Assembly: GCF_014529535.1 (NCBI RefSeq)
Contig: NW_023503442.1
Span: 644,627-708,626 of the forward strand
Reading direction: 5' to 3'
From: Bradysia coprophila
Taxonomy: Eukaryota > Arthropoda > Insecta > Diptera > Sciaridae
Length of the DNA stretch: 64,000 nt
Within the stretch, counting starts at the first letter, position 1; the number at the start of each line of letters is the position of its first letter. A program made the translations under genes and the position numbers. This document shows positions 44,469 through 53,819 of the stretch, piece after piece. The notes beneath the pieces were generated by a model, which searched no databases, was not told where the DNA came from, and saw only the letters and a list, made by a program, of their open reading frames with translations.

Positions 44469-44547
44469 GAGCCCTAATGAAAATTAAAAGTCTCTTTCAA
44501 AAGATACTTTCATTTTCACTGAACTTTCAATTAAAATGTCTTGCTTT

Positions 44548-44938
44548 CTACGCTGTAGACGTTATACAATAACAAACATTTTTTCTGCAAACTGAGTCTG
44601 CGTATCCGCTAATTTTGCACTGCATTTCACATGAGATAATACCATTACAAGGACCTGAGAAATATATAGAAAAAATTTCATTCCGTTTTTCTTCATTAAA
44701 GTCGAGCCATTTTGGCTAAATTGCGTACTGAGCCATTTTCAATTGAAAATTGACTCTGCCATGGTGTAACTGATCTGTTTCTTCGTTCACAAAATGCCAC
44801 GAAAGTTTTCCATATTTATTTGCAAAAAAATGAGTTTAAATGATACTTACCAACAGCAATTTCATCTCCAGATACAAGTGGAAGTAAAAAGATTGACAGC
44901 ACAGCAACCAGTAACAGAATTAGGAAGCAAGAACGCAT
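44548..44938 (-). CDS. Secreted six-cysteine CS-alpha-beta (defensin-like) peptide, two exons, 64 aa
   Basis: Exon 1 is 44938-44851 (88 nt) and exon 2 is 44654-44548 (107 nt). The 196-base intron has a GTAAGT donor and a T-rich TTTCTCAG acceptor, phase 1; the total is exactly 65 codons with the stop. Exon 1 encodes a signal peptide (MRSCFLILLLVAVLS... ending near LVSG). Exon 2 encodes the mature part with six cysteines spaced C-x5-C-x3-C-x9-C-x4-C-x-C; the CxxxC plus CxC pair is the hallmark of the CS-alpha-beta fold of insect defensins. The short second loop is compact. Such peptides are secreted and usually antimicrobial, but function here is inference. A TATA-like box lies upstream and AATAAA downstream. 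A truncated RTE copy sits about 310 bases upstream of the start codon. Confidence 0.72.
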
Positions 44939-45045
44939 TTTTAAATAATTATAATTAGATGAAGTAAGTGGAAATAGATAGCAATAGAACAACTGTTCGA
45001 TACACGATTCCGTATGGAAATGTTGTTTTTTTCCGCTGATTGCCA

Positions 45046-45054
45046 GATATATAG
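45046..45054 (-). promoter_or_regulatory. TATA-like box of the six-cysteine peptide gene
   Basis: CTATATATC on the minus strand, about 108 bases upstream of the ATG at 44938, which would leave a 5' UTR of roughly 80 bases. No clear kappa-B-type site was noticed nearby. Confidence 0.3.
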
Positions 45055-45251
45055 ATATTGTATGTTTCTCTTTTGCAAAGTTTACTTAAGAATTTTTCAA
45101 TGTTTGGCAGGTGTTGCAAACCAATGGAAAAGGAAGCACTTCAAATTTCGAAGACTTTTTTTTGCAGTATTCTCTATGTTTGAACGTCGTTAGTTTTGTC
45201 CCTTGTTATCCAAATAACTATTTGACATTATTTTGGATCTAGCGTTGCAAT

Positions 45252-46205
45252 AAGTTGTTTATCAAAATCTATACGAAGAGGTACACTAACAAGTTCGACC
45301 TCTACCAACCTGTTGAACAAGCTGCTTTCAGATCTGGTTTCAGCACAAACGACCATTTGCAGGTGATGAGAACGCTCATTGAGAAGTGTCGTGAATACAA
45401 CATCGACATAGTCTTGCTATTCATAGACTTCGAAAAAGCTTTCGATTCAGTGGAAACATGGTCGATATTGGACGCATTAGACGAATGTAGAGTAGACTCA
45501 AGGTACTCCAACACAATTCGATATGTGTACAGAAATGCTACTTCATGTATAAAACTTCATAAGAGCACGGAGAAATTCAGAATCGGCCGAGGTGTAAGGC
45601 AGGGTGACACCATTTCACCGAAATTATTCACGGCGATTCTGCAGAGTGTTTTTAGGAAGTTAAAGTGGAGTAAAATGGGAATAAAGATAAATGGAGAGTA
45701 CCTGAGCCATCTCCGCTTCGCTGATGACATTGTACCGATAACAGCGAATCTAGGTCAGGCTCAGCTTATGCTACAACAGTTAAGTGAAGAGGCAAACAAA
45801 GTTGGCCTCAAGATGAACTTATCGAAAACAAAATTCATGACCAACATCGGGGACGATAGAGAAATCAAAATTGGTGACACTGTCATTGAACGAGTCGACA
45901 GCTACGTATATCTAGGACATAAGCTGAAGTTAGGTCTGGACAACCAAACTGCAGAAATAAGACGTAGGATTGGTCTTGCATGGGCAGCGTTCGGAAAACT
46001 CAGACTAATTTTCAAAAGCAAAATGAATAATAGTCTGAAACGCAAAGTTAAAATGAATAATAGTCTGAAACGCAAAGTTTTCGACACTTGTGTCCTTCCA
46101 GTGCTCACTTATGGAGCGGAAACGTTAACTTTAACGAAAGCATCCGAAGATAAATTGAGAGTGACACAAAGAGCCATGGAACGGAGTATGCTTGGAATAA
46201 CACTC
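45252..46205 (+). pseudogene. RTE copy truncated at both ends, with 30-bp internal duplication
   Basis: Matches 1838-2765 of the first RTE copy: from AAGTTGTTTAT through motifs A, B and C to ATAACACTC, where similarity stops abruptly. A 30-base stretch encoding KMNNSLKRKV is repeated in tandem at about 46018-46078, lengthening the frame (45255-46232, 325 aa) without breaking it. The 3' end and GAA tail are missing, so ordinary target-primed insertion cannot have produced this copy; a DNA-level rearrangement or later deletion is more likely. Confidence 0.85.
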
Positions 46206-46709
46206 TTAGAAAAAAAATCAGCTTTCAGCTAACATGCCAATGTCAACGAAATATAAAGGAAGGAAGTAACATCCCTGATTAACTTATGAATAACAAACCT
46301 ATGAAAAATTGAATGCGTCAATACGGCGTAAAATATTAACAAATGTTTTAAACAAATTTTATTGACTTGTCGACACATATTTTTGTATTGACTTAAGCTT
46401 GTGAAACCTTATTTAAAAAAGAGTGTAGCCGATATTTTTGTTAGTTTAGTTATTTACACGGTTGTTCAATATCAATAAAACAGGTAATTATTGTTGCAAA
46501 ACAATCATTTATATACTTGTTTCGGCTAAAATGAGCTTGAAAATAAAAATCCATACGACGCTCACTACAAATTATTGCCATTGTATCAGCGGCGCGGCGG
46601 ATGTAAGCAACGAATCCGACGTTTAAGGGCACGTACAGAAAACGTAATTGTTTCACTGGCGTTAACTTTTGTCGCTCAGTTAATACTGTCAAAGTTAACT
46701 GTGCGGTTA

Positions 46710-46852
46710 CAGCTGAATTTTTTTTATAAAAATAATTTTGACAGACAGGCTTGTATGGAAATCCAACATAACAACGAAAAAAAAATTGAATTTTCATACA
46801 AAACTCAAATTTTTAACGGTCAAAAATTATTTTTATAAAAAAAATTCAGCTG
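46710..46852. repeat. Inverted repeat, 33-bp arms
   Basis: CAGCTGAATTTTTTTTATAA at 46710 is mirrored at 46819-46852 (TTATAAAAAAAATTCAGCTG) around a core of about 75 bases. Probably a small MITE. Confidence 0.6.
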
Positions 46853-47542
46853 TACATTCTTCACTGCCGTTTTTGTTCGTGAAGAAGTCAGTGAAACTTG
46901 ACATTTCTGTTGTAAAAAGGTGCTCGGTTTCCGTATTGATGCAAAATAGTTATTTTTGAGTTATGACATTGTGTTTAATTAGGCGCTGAAAGAAAGAGCA
47001 TTGAAAATACGTGAAGAGTTTGATTTTTAGAAGGGCTAATTAATTAAATTGTTTCTAGTGTTGCAAAATTTCTGATATTTTCATACGTTAGAGTTTTTAC
47101 GGATTCTGACTATGGAAGAGGTATGACCATAAATAAATTTAGGTGCGAGATATCGAGAAAATCTATCCGCAAGAGACAGATTCCGACTATTTAGAGTATA
47201 TGCTTGATAGTCGAAGAAGTGGAGAAATTATTCAATGAAACTGTGAAACATTTAAGCAATACGATCTAACTCCATAACTGGTGAAAGGCACCGCACTGCT
47301 CCTTGCATGAACACAAGAAATATTTGGAGGCTGATGTAGTCACAGTTCACAATAGGCACTGCGTTTCATTCGTAAAGATAGATGAATGGTTTTCGTTGTA
47401 TGAGTTGAAACACACAATACAAACGGTAGCTCTCATCACTAAAGCCTCCAGATTCGACATTTGTCAAAGTAGTGTTCGTGCTAGTAGCAGTGCGTTGTGA
47501 AAGGTGAAAGTGCTTCTTCTGGAGTATGAATGGCAAGCTAAC

Positions 47543-47605
47543 AATTATAAAATCTCCATAATTATAGATTTGAAGATGATCTATAATTATGGAGATTTTA
47601 TAATT
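47543..47605. ncRNA. Perfect 27-bp hairpin
   Basis: The arm from 47543 (AATTATAAAATCTCCATAAT...) is exactly complementary to 47579-47605 with a 9-base loop. Size and perfection resemble a small hairpin RNA precursor, but a chance AT-rich palindrome or MITE core is possible. Confidence 0.35.
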
Positions 47606-48399
47606 TTGAAATGTAGTACAAATGAACGAAATTTAAGTGAGGTTACGTCTGAAAATATCGTATCTTGAAGATGATCTATATACCTTACACGCTTTATCTG
47701 ACTTCTTTTTGTTTAAGTAAGTAATCGGAAATGACAAATTTTTCATTGAATTTTCAGCCATTCATAATGACTCGAAAATACTTTGAACAAGAGAAGTAAT
47801 AGATTTATGTATCTCAAGTAGATATGATTTCATTATGGGAAAAGGAACACTAGCCATTATTCTTAAACAAACAGTTAGGCATTATAGCCCAATTCCCATC
47901 AGCGCTGTACTAACAAATGTACAGGTCTCATGGCAAAAGGAAAACTCATTGAAAAATATTTTCCATTGACTTTTAAACGTTTAATGTCATAAAAATAAAT
48001 TAAACAATTTTATGATGTTAAGTAAGTAACTAATTGGATAAAATTATGAATTATACCTTTTTGTGACACATTTAGTATGTATATCTCTGACAACAATAGC
48101 AGATTCGTTAGATTGAGTTGGTTTTCGTTATTAACCGACGACACATATCCATTCTCTACCGTAGGTACTTGTCGTGATCATACAATCGTCGTTAGTGTCT
48201 CCCCTTACACGCATTAGTATCTTCTGGTAGTATTGTTGTAGTGGCAGTCTGATGTTGGGAATAATTAAGAAAAATGAAAAGTTGTCTCGAAATTATAAAC
48301 TTGATCGTGACTCTGTTACCTTATCCCGTTTTTCTATAAATTTGCTCCAAAAAGTTACAATACAGCTGGTTCGTTTCCCCGTTTTTTTGTGGAAAATGG

Positions 48400-48788
48400 A
48401 ACAATAAATGCAACGAAACGGCACTATCACTGTGGCTAGGATTTTCAACCCGATGCAGTCCAAGTGTATCCGTTAATCCCGAAATAACATTTAAACAAAA
48501 GCAGTTGAATACACGACACGATCCAAATTACCATTTATATAGCAAACACCATCCGTTTCCAGTGTAGTCCTCGATAATTTTTGCAACTCTTCGCCATCAT
48601 AGTCCATCAATTGTTCGTCGTTCATTCCAATTCTCTTCGGTATCGGTGCCGTTAATTGGCCATGCATATCGAATTTCTTGCAATTCGCCCCTTAGCATTT
48701 TCATGAAACAATGGACATCGACATGATCGTGAATAGCCGAACCATGGCCTTCACCCCAACACAATATCATCGAAATATTCGACAAAAG
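48400..48788 (-). pseudogene. Cysteine dioxygenase pseudogene, truncated by a repeat
   Basis: On the minus strand from 48770: [20 protein letters not shown] then [17 protein letters not shown]. This is the core of cysteine dioxygenase, including the iron-binding His-x-His (IHDHVDVH). The frame shifts near 48630, and similarity continues as [14 protein letters not shown] and VCYIN in another frame. After an intron-like gap whose acceptor AG is lost, it continues as DTLGLHRVENPSHSDSAVSLH near 48470-48405, then frame is lost again. The N-terminal third is absent because sequence before 48788 is foldback-arm repeat. The parent enzyme oxidises cysteine to cysteine sulfinate. Retained intron-like sequence argues for a genomic duplicate, not a processed copy. 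Confidence 0.82.
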
Positions 48789-49793
48789 TTTCCAGAGCTA
48801 GGGCTCTATAGGTGTTTTTCAGTCTTTCGACGATATCTACCGAAATACGCACGCAATAGCTGCTTGTGATATATCAAATGAAAGGTATTGACGAGTAGAA
48901 CAAAGTTGCTGATTGTCTTTGGGTAAGATGCAACGCGGGCTTGTTGGGAGGGCTCAAAGGTTGTTACTCGGCCCTAAGTGTTTTTTTTGCACATAAATCG
49001 AGTAAATCTCATCCCATTTTGCTAGATTTAGTTTTTTATGGAAGGTAATTGAATACCGAAAAGAACGTGTCGAAAAAAGTTTCAAATTTGGGCCCTTGGA
49101 CTAAGGCCGCTACTCGGCCCTAAGTATTTTTTGCACATAAATCGAATAAATCTCATCCGATTTTGCTAGTTTTTGTTTCATTTGATAGATAATTGAATGC
49201 CGAATAGAATGGTGGCAAAAAAGTTTTAAATTTGGGCCCTTGGACTAAGGCCGCTACGCGGCCCTAAGTGTTTTTTGCACATAAATCGAGTAAATCTCAT
49301 CCGAATTTGGTAGTTTTGGTTTTATATGGAAGGTAATTGAATACCGAAAAGAACATGGCAAAAAAAGTTTCGAATTTGGGCCCTTCGACTAAGGCCGCTT
49401 TGTGGCCCTATGTGGTTTTTGCTCATAAATCAAGAATATTTCATCAAACTTTCCTACTTTTTGTTTCGTTTGACAGATAATTCAACACCGAAAGAACATT
49501 GGTAAAAAAAGTTATAAATTCGGATTCCTAAAATTACATCGTAAACTTTTGTTTTATACTTGAGAAGTACTTCGTACGGGTTTTTGTAATTGTGCTAAGC
49601 GCAATTTTAAAGATGAACACTTACAGTTAATTTGCAAAAATAGGCAATAATGTCAAGTACGCAATAAGATTACGGAAGCATTTTGATAACGGACGAATAA
49701 GGATTACGGGCTTATTAGGGCTACGGACGTTTAATGGTTTCGGGCAAAATAGGTTTACGGGTAGTACGAAGCTCCGACTGATCTGATGCCTTG
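48789..49793 (-). mobile_element. Foldback family A, copy 4 (one arm only)
   Basis: Starts TTTCCAGAGCTAGGGCTCTA (inner arm), carries about four 146-bp units (48960-49500), then CTTCGTACGGG and ends CTGATCTGATGCCTTG at 49793. The second arm and spacer are missing. It abuts the cysteine dioxygenase relic. Confidence 0.75.
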
Positions 49794-49861
49794 TTTTACT
49801 TTTCTCACTATTTCCAACTATTTCGAAAAAATCGGAACCATTTCTTATTCCAACTTAATCA

Positions 49862-50110
49862 TGGCCCTACGTTAGTGACGGGCCATGACGCAAGTCCGTT
49901 CACACTGAAAAATTTGACAAAATTTTTTTACGTAGGTCTGAGTAACATATACACTAACTTTTTGACTTTTCCTCCCCTTTGCTCCTACTACCCCAAAGTA
50001 TTTTATTCGTAATCTGGGCGTCCATACGAGTTCAACGAGCTATCACACGCCTCATAAGTTCAAGATTTGGCCGAGATATTAAATTTCAAAACTTGAAAAT
50101 TTGTATGAAG
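49862..50110 (+). repeat. Terminal region of the YKRTDI family
   Basis: Begins CATGGCCCTACGTTAGTGAC and GGGCCATGACGCAAGTCCG; it is the reverse complement of 34196-34450. It lies about 0.75 kb upstream of copy D and may be the left end of that element. Confidence 0.65.
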
Positions 50111-50289
50111 AAATTGATTTTCAAACATTTTGAAAATGATGAATTTTGTCAACCTTTGTCCCTTTGTCACTTTGTTACAACGAAACTTTTGAATTTACCG
50201 GTGGATTTGGCTGAAATTTTCAGGGTATGTCAAGGACGTAATTCTAAGAAACTAATTTAAAGGAATTTTCATAAAAGCTTATAATTTCG

Positions 50290-50600
50290 GAGCTATGAGC
50301 GTGTTAAGCTGTTTAGCTATAGGACCTATAACTCAGAAAATATGGCAGATAGAAAGTTCGTTTAAAAGACAAATTTATAGAGTTTACCATTCTAGTCGAC
50401 ACGTGTTTCCTGGTTTTCCTAAAAAGTCGTCTATTTAGGAGCTGTGAGCGTTTAAAGTGCGAGCTATGTCAGCCATAACTCGGAAAATACGGCAGATGGA
50501 AACCTCGTGTAAAAGACAAATTTATAGAGTTTTAGATTCTAGTCGATGCGTGTTTCATTGTTTCCCTAAAAAGTCACTTATTTGGTAGCTATGAGCGTTT
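50290..50600 (+). repeat. Tandem pair of about 140-bp units (GGCAGATxGAAA)
   Basis: ATAACTC(A/G)GAAAATA(T/C)GGCAGATxGAAA, AAAGACAAATTTATAGAGTT and TCTAGTCGA(C/T) recur near 50330 and 50465. Related single units occur near 8030 and 19980. Confidence 0.65.
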
Positions 50601-50603
50601 TAA

Positions 50604-51128
50604 GTGGGCCAAATTTTCGATTTTAGTCAAATTTTCGTTTCTTATCAAATTTTTTATTTTCGTCAAATTTTCGATTTTCATCAAATTTTCGAATTCCGTC
50701 AAATTTTCGAATTAAGTCGGATTTTCAAATTTCGTCAAATTTTCGATTTTCGCCAAATTTTTGAATTTCGTAAAATTTTCTATTTTCGTCAAATGAAAGC
50801 TGGAAGGCTCAGATCAAAGAGAAAGTTATACAGTTTTGTAAGAAGAATATTTTCGTTTAAACTGCGCAATATGATTGTCTATTATCTGCGACCAAATTCT
50901 AAAAAATCAAAACTTACAAAAGAGCTGATATCGCCCAAAACCGCTTACAGTGGAGGTGTGACGCAAGTCCTGTTATCCACTTACAAAAGAACTGATATCG
51001 ATGTATGTGACGCTTACAGAGTCGACACGCAAAAAGATATGCGTCACAAATGGCAGCTGATGAGGATAGTACGCGAACGTTTTATCAACAAAAATCTTGC
51101 CAGAAAAATTTTAGGAAGAAAATTATAA
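50604..51128 (+). CDS. 174-aa ORF of the YKRTDI family (copy D) with QIFxFR repeats
   Basis: The first 60 residues are translated from a 18-bp minisatellite (50611-50790, AAATTTTCGATTTTCGTC) and give repeated QIFDFR/QIFEFR hexapeptides. After KAGRLRSKRKLYSFVRR comes the conserved block ISPKTAYSGGVTQVLL, STYKRTDIDVCDAYRVDTQK, MRHKWQLMRIVRERFINKNL and RKILGRKL then a stop. That block is shared with copies at 21746, 22040, 33980 and, decayed, 20100. I do not recognise the domain. Conservation of the frame across copies suggests it was translated in the founding element, perhaps as a C-terminal exon. Confidence 0.4.
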   Translation: MGQIFDFSQIFVSYQIFYFRQIFDFHQIFEFRQIFELSRIFKFRQIFDFRQIFEFRKIFYFRQMKAGRLRSKRKLYSFVRRIFSFKLRNMIVYYLRPNSKKSKLTKELISPKTAYSGGVTQVLLSTYKRTDIDVCDAYRVDTQKDMRHKWQLMRIVRERFINKNLARKILGRKL

Positions 51129-51780
51129 CAAAAAAAATGCGTCAAAAAGTGTCAGATGATTTGGCTTTCTTCCGTTTGAATTCCATTGTTTAAAGCAATA
51201 TATTTTACAATTTTAAATATGTTGCTTCCTCAACAAAAATTTTAGCACACTCTGATTAAGAATGTATGAAGGTCGCGTGAACAGTGAAAATCAGCTTTTT
51301 GGAAAGAGCTTTAAAATCGCCAAAACTACGTTTCTTATTATTTTCATTTCTCCCAATCACACTTTAATATTCCGAAGGTACAAAACTTTATTTTACCTGG
51401 AAAAACATACTAATTCCAGGGGTGGTGTTATCTAATACGCAGACAAAATTAAGTTCAAACGAATACACCAAAACAAACAGAGCACAGTTACTTTTCCCTT
51501 TACCATGGATCGCGTGAAGCGAAAGTGGAGATGAAATGCTGTTTCGACCTCCGGATACAGTGGCGGTCAGAGGTTTCCACTGGTCCGTTACACGAGACAA
51601 CAGTACACTTTCAGTTGAACGAGTTTCGAAAGTTTACAGGAGCAAGTTCATCTTCTGATGGAAAATCGGGAGATAAAGTGGAAAACTGCTGTGAAAACAC
51701 CCAAGCGCAGCAAAAAACATAAAAAATTCATTCAAACAGAACCAACAAACAAACAAACGCAACAAACGAGCCCAACTAAA

Positions 51781-52353
51781 CTAGACACCAAATTTCGGAT
51801 CGTTCTTTCCATGCATTGAGGCCAAGTCACATTTCATCCAATTTTCCAAACTTTCTAATTCTTTTCGTACACCAAGCACCAAATTTTGTTTTTTCTTTTC
51901 GAATGACGTTAAATTGACTTTCAGCTGAATGGCCAACCACATTACTTGATTAAAATCCTGTGTAGATCAAAACGGTGCGTCCTTATACAGGACGTTTGGA
52001 ATCACTGAAAAAATGTTTATTTAGAAACCAAATTCTGAATGTGACACCCTTTTGAACACTTGTCTAAAGATAGAAACTTGATTTCACCACGCGTGGTTCA
52101 TTTTCGTTTCACGTGCCGTTGAAGAAACCTTCCACTGAGATGCATTAAAAAAATTCCTCAGCTAATTTAGACATTTCAACGACACACAACTCTAACGAAA
52201 CCAATACAGCAGTCATAAAACCATTGTCACCTTCTTACGTTCTTTGAAAAAATCACAAAATTGGTCCTTAGCGATGCTGTAAGCCTGAATTGATTCCTTC
52301 ACGATACCACACGTAAAACAACTAACGAGTATACTGAAAATCAAGTTCTCCAT
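51781..52353 (-). CDS. Possible small secreted protein, two exons, 99 aa
   Basis: Minus-strand exon 1 (52353-52231) begins MENLIFSILVSCFTCGIV, a plausible signal peptide, then KESIQAYSIAKDQFCDFF. Exon 2 (51957-51781), after a CTACACAG acceptor, reads DFNQVMWLAIQLKVNLTSFE then KELESLENWMKCDLASMHGK and a stop. With a GTGACA donor the join is phase 0 and gives 99 residues. A stronger-looking donor (GTAAGA, ten bases earlier) would break the frame, so an extra exon is possible. Composition is helical and charged. I recognise no family. Confidence 0.35.
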
Positions 52354-52359
52354 CCTTTA

Positions 52360-52950
52360 TCCGAACCCGATCCCAAGCAGATTTCAACGATCCAAACAGA
52401 TTTCCTTCATTATTATAAGGTACATGATTAAAATCAAACCACTATCACAACCTAAAATACGCTTTACGCGAACCCTGCAAAAGCAAGAGCTTACAGCTCT
52501 GTTTGTTTAATTTGTGCATTTTGTTTCTTTTGACTGTCAATTTTTACTTTTAAACGATTTTGAGAATGACTCATAGGCATTACAGCGCTGCTACCTGATA
52601 ATTTGTACCTTTACTTCCCTGACAATCCACATCTTTGTCTGAATCTTCATCAAAGCCTAAGCATCCCTGCTCTTGTTTGTTTAATAAAATGACGGAAAGT
52701 CGATAATTGGTTCATTTTCTACAACAATAAATGATGGCTAGCGTATAATTTTTAACTATACTCTAGAGCTGTGCTTTTTATTGTCTACCTGTTAGGTCCT
52801 GTCTTCACCCGCATGAATTGTATTTATTTTTAATTGTCATCGTCCGAGATTTATGAATGTATAAACAGCCCGTTGCCAAATCGTAACGTAAAAAAAGCTT
52901 GGATTCATTTATTCCGTATCGGATGTGTTGCCAAATCTTAACGTGAAAAC
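52360..52950. other. Gene-free stretch upstream of the small secreted-protein candidate
   Basis: AT-rich with no recognised frame. ACGTAAAAAAAGC-type and CCAAATC(G/T)TAACGT words near 52885 and 52930 repeat each other. Confidence 0.35.
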
Positions 52951-52952
52951 GA

Positions 52953-53815
52953 GCCGCCAGAACAGTCGGAGCGTTTGCTGCGACTGAGGCCCGAACAAAC
53001 CCGTACATCCATTGCGCACGTGACCCTAGTTCGTCCGTCGCCCTACTCTTACCGTAAGTCTACTGCGGCCGTAAACGTCGGTAAAGTAAAATTCTTATGA
53101 AATGTGTACGTCTTAAAAATTGCGCAAAGCGTAATTACGAAGCCCAGTACGACGTTCCTTTCAAATGTAACACAAACTACACTTCTCACTGATCAGTGAC
53201 TTTGTAATTATCATTTTCATCGATTTATATTGTTTTTAAAAAATCCAAAATGGCGGCCGACGGCCATTTTGTTAGGAGGTGGAATAGTACGGCTGCTTTA
53301 TATTCGTTAATATCTTTCAAACATAAAAAAAATCATGAAATTCGGTCAAATTTTACTCGAGATATTAACAAAAGAAACCACCACCTTCAATGTACGGCCG
53401 AGTAGCCACATATAAGCTCACTCCAAGAGACCTAGCTCACGCTCCGGTAAACCGAATTTCATAAACTTTTTTTTCCGGATTGCTACGGTCAATACCTATC
53501 TAATAAAGCAAAATCTATCTAAATCCGTACAAATTTGGCCAGCCTACAAGCAAAAACGGCTTGCCGCCCTGTACCTAGTTCACACCAAGGGGTCTAACTC
53601 ACGAGTCGGTCATCCAATTTCCATAAACTTTTTTTTTCGTCGATAGGTATTGCAAATACCTTTCATTTGATGTATCACTTACAAGTGTAGCCTTTAAATG
53701 GCCAGAGATATTTTTGGAAAACGTTAAATCACTTATGGGGCCCCAACTCGGGAGGGTCGACCCAAAATCGCCCATCTTCGAACTTAGCCTCACTATTTTG
53801 ACTATCTTTCAGGGA
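52953..53815. repeat. Foldback-family B left arm, interrupted by foldback A copy 2
   Basis: Begins CAGAACAGTCGGAGCGTTTG, passes GCGCAAAGCGTAATTACGAA and continues to TTCGAACTTAGCCTCACTAT. The inner part is the reverse of 4140-4620. It stops where the family A element begins at 53820. Confidence 0.6.
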
Positions 53816-53819
53816 AAAA

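Larger units (their letters stand above)
46206..48370. other. Gene-free AT-rich stretch with hairpins
   Basis: Apart from the palindromes at 46710-46852 and 47543-47605, no frame over about 90 codons and no recognisable domain was seen. Confidence 0.4.

Noticed and set aside
46450..46959. Overlapping ORFs of 73-115 codons around the 46.7-kb inverted repeat
   Set aside because: They share sequence only because the palindrome repeats it; no protein family is visible.
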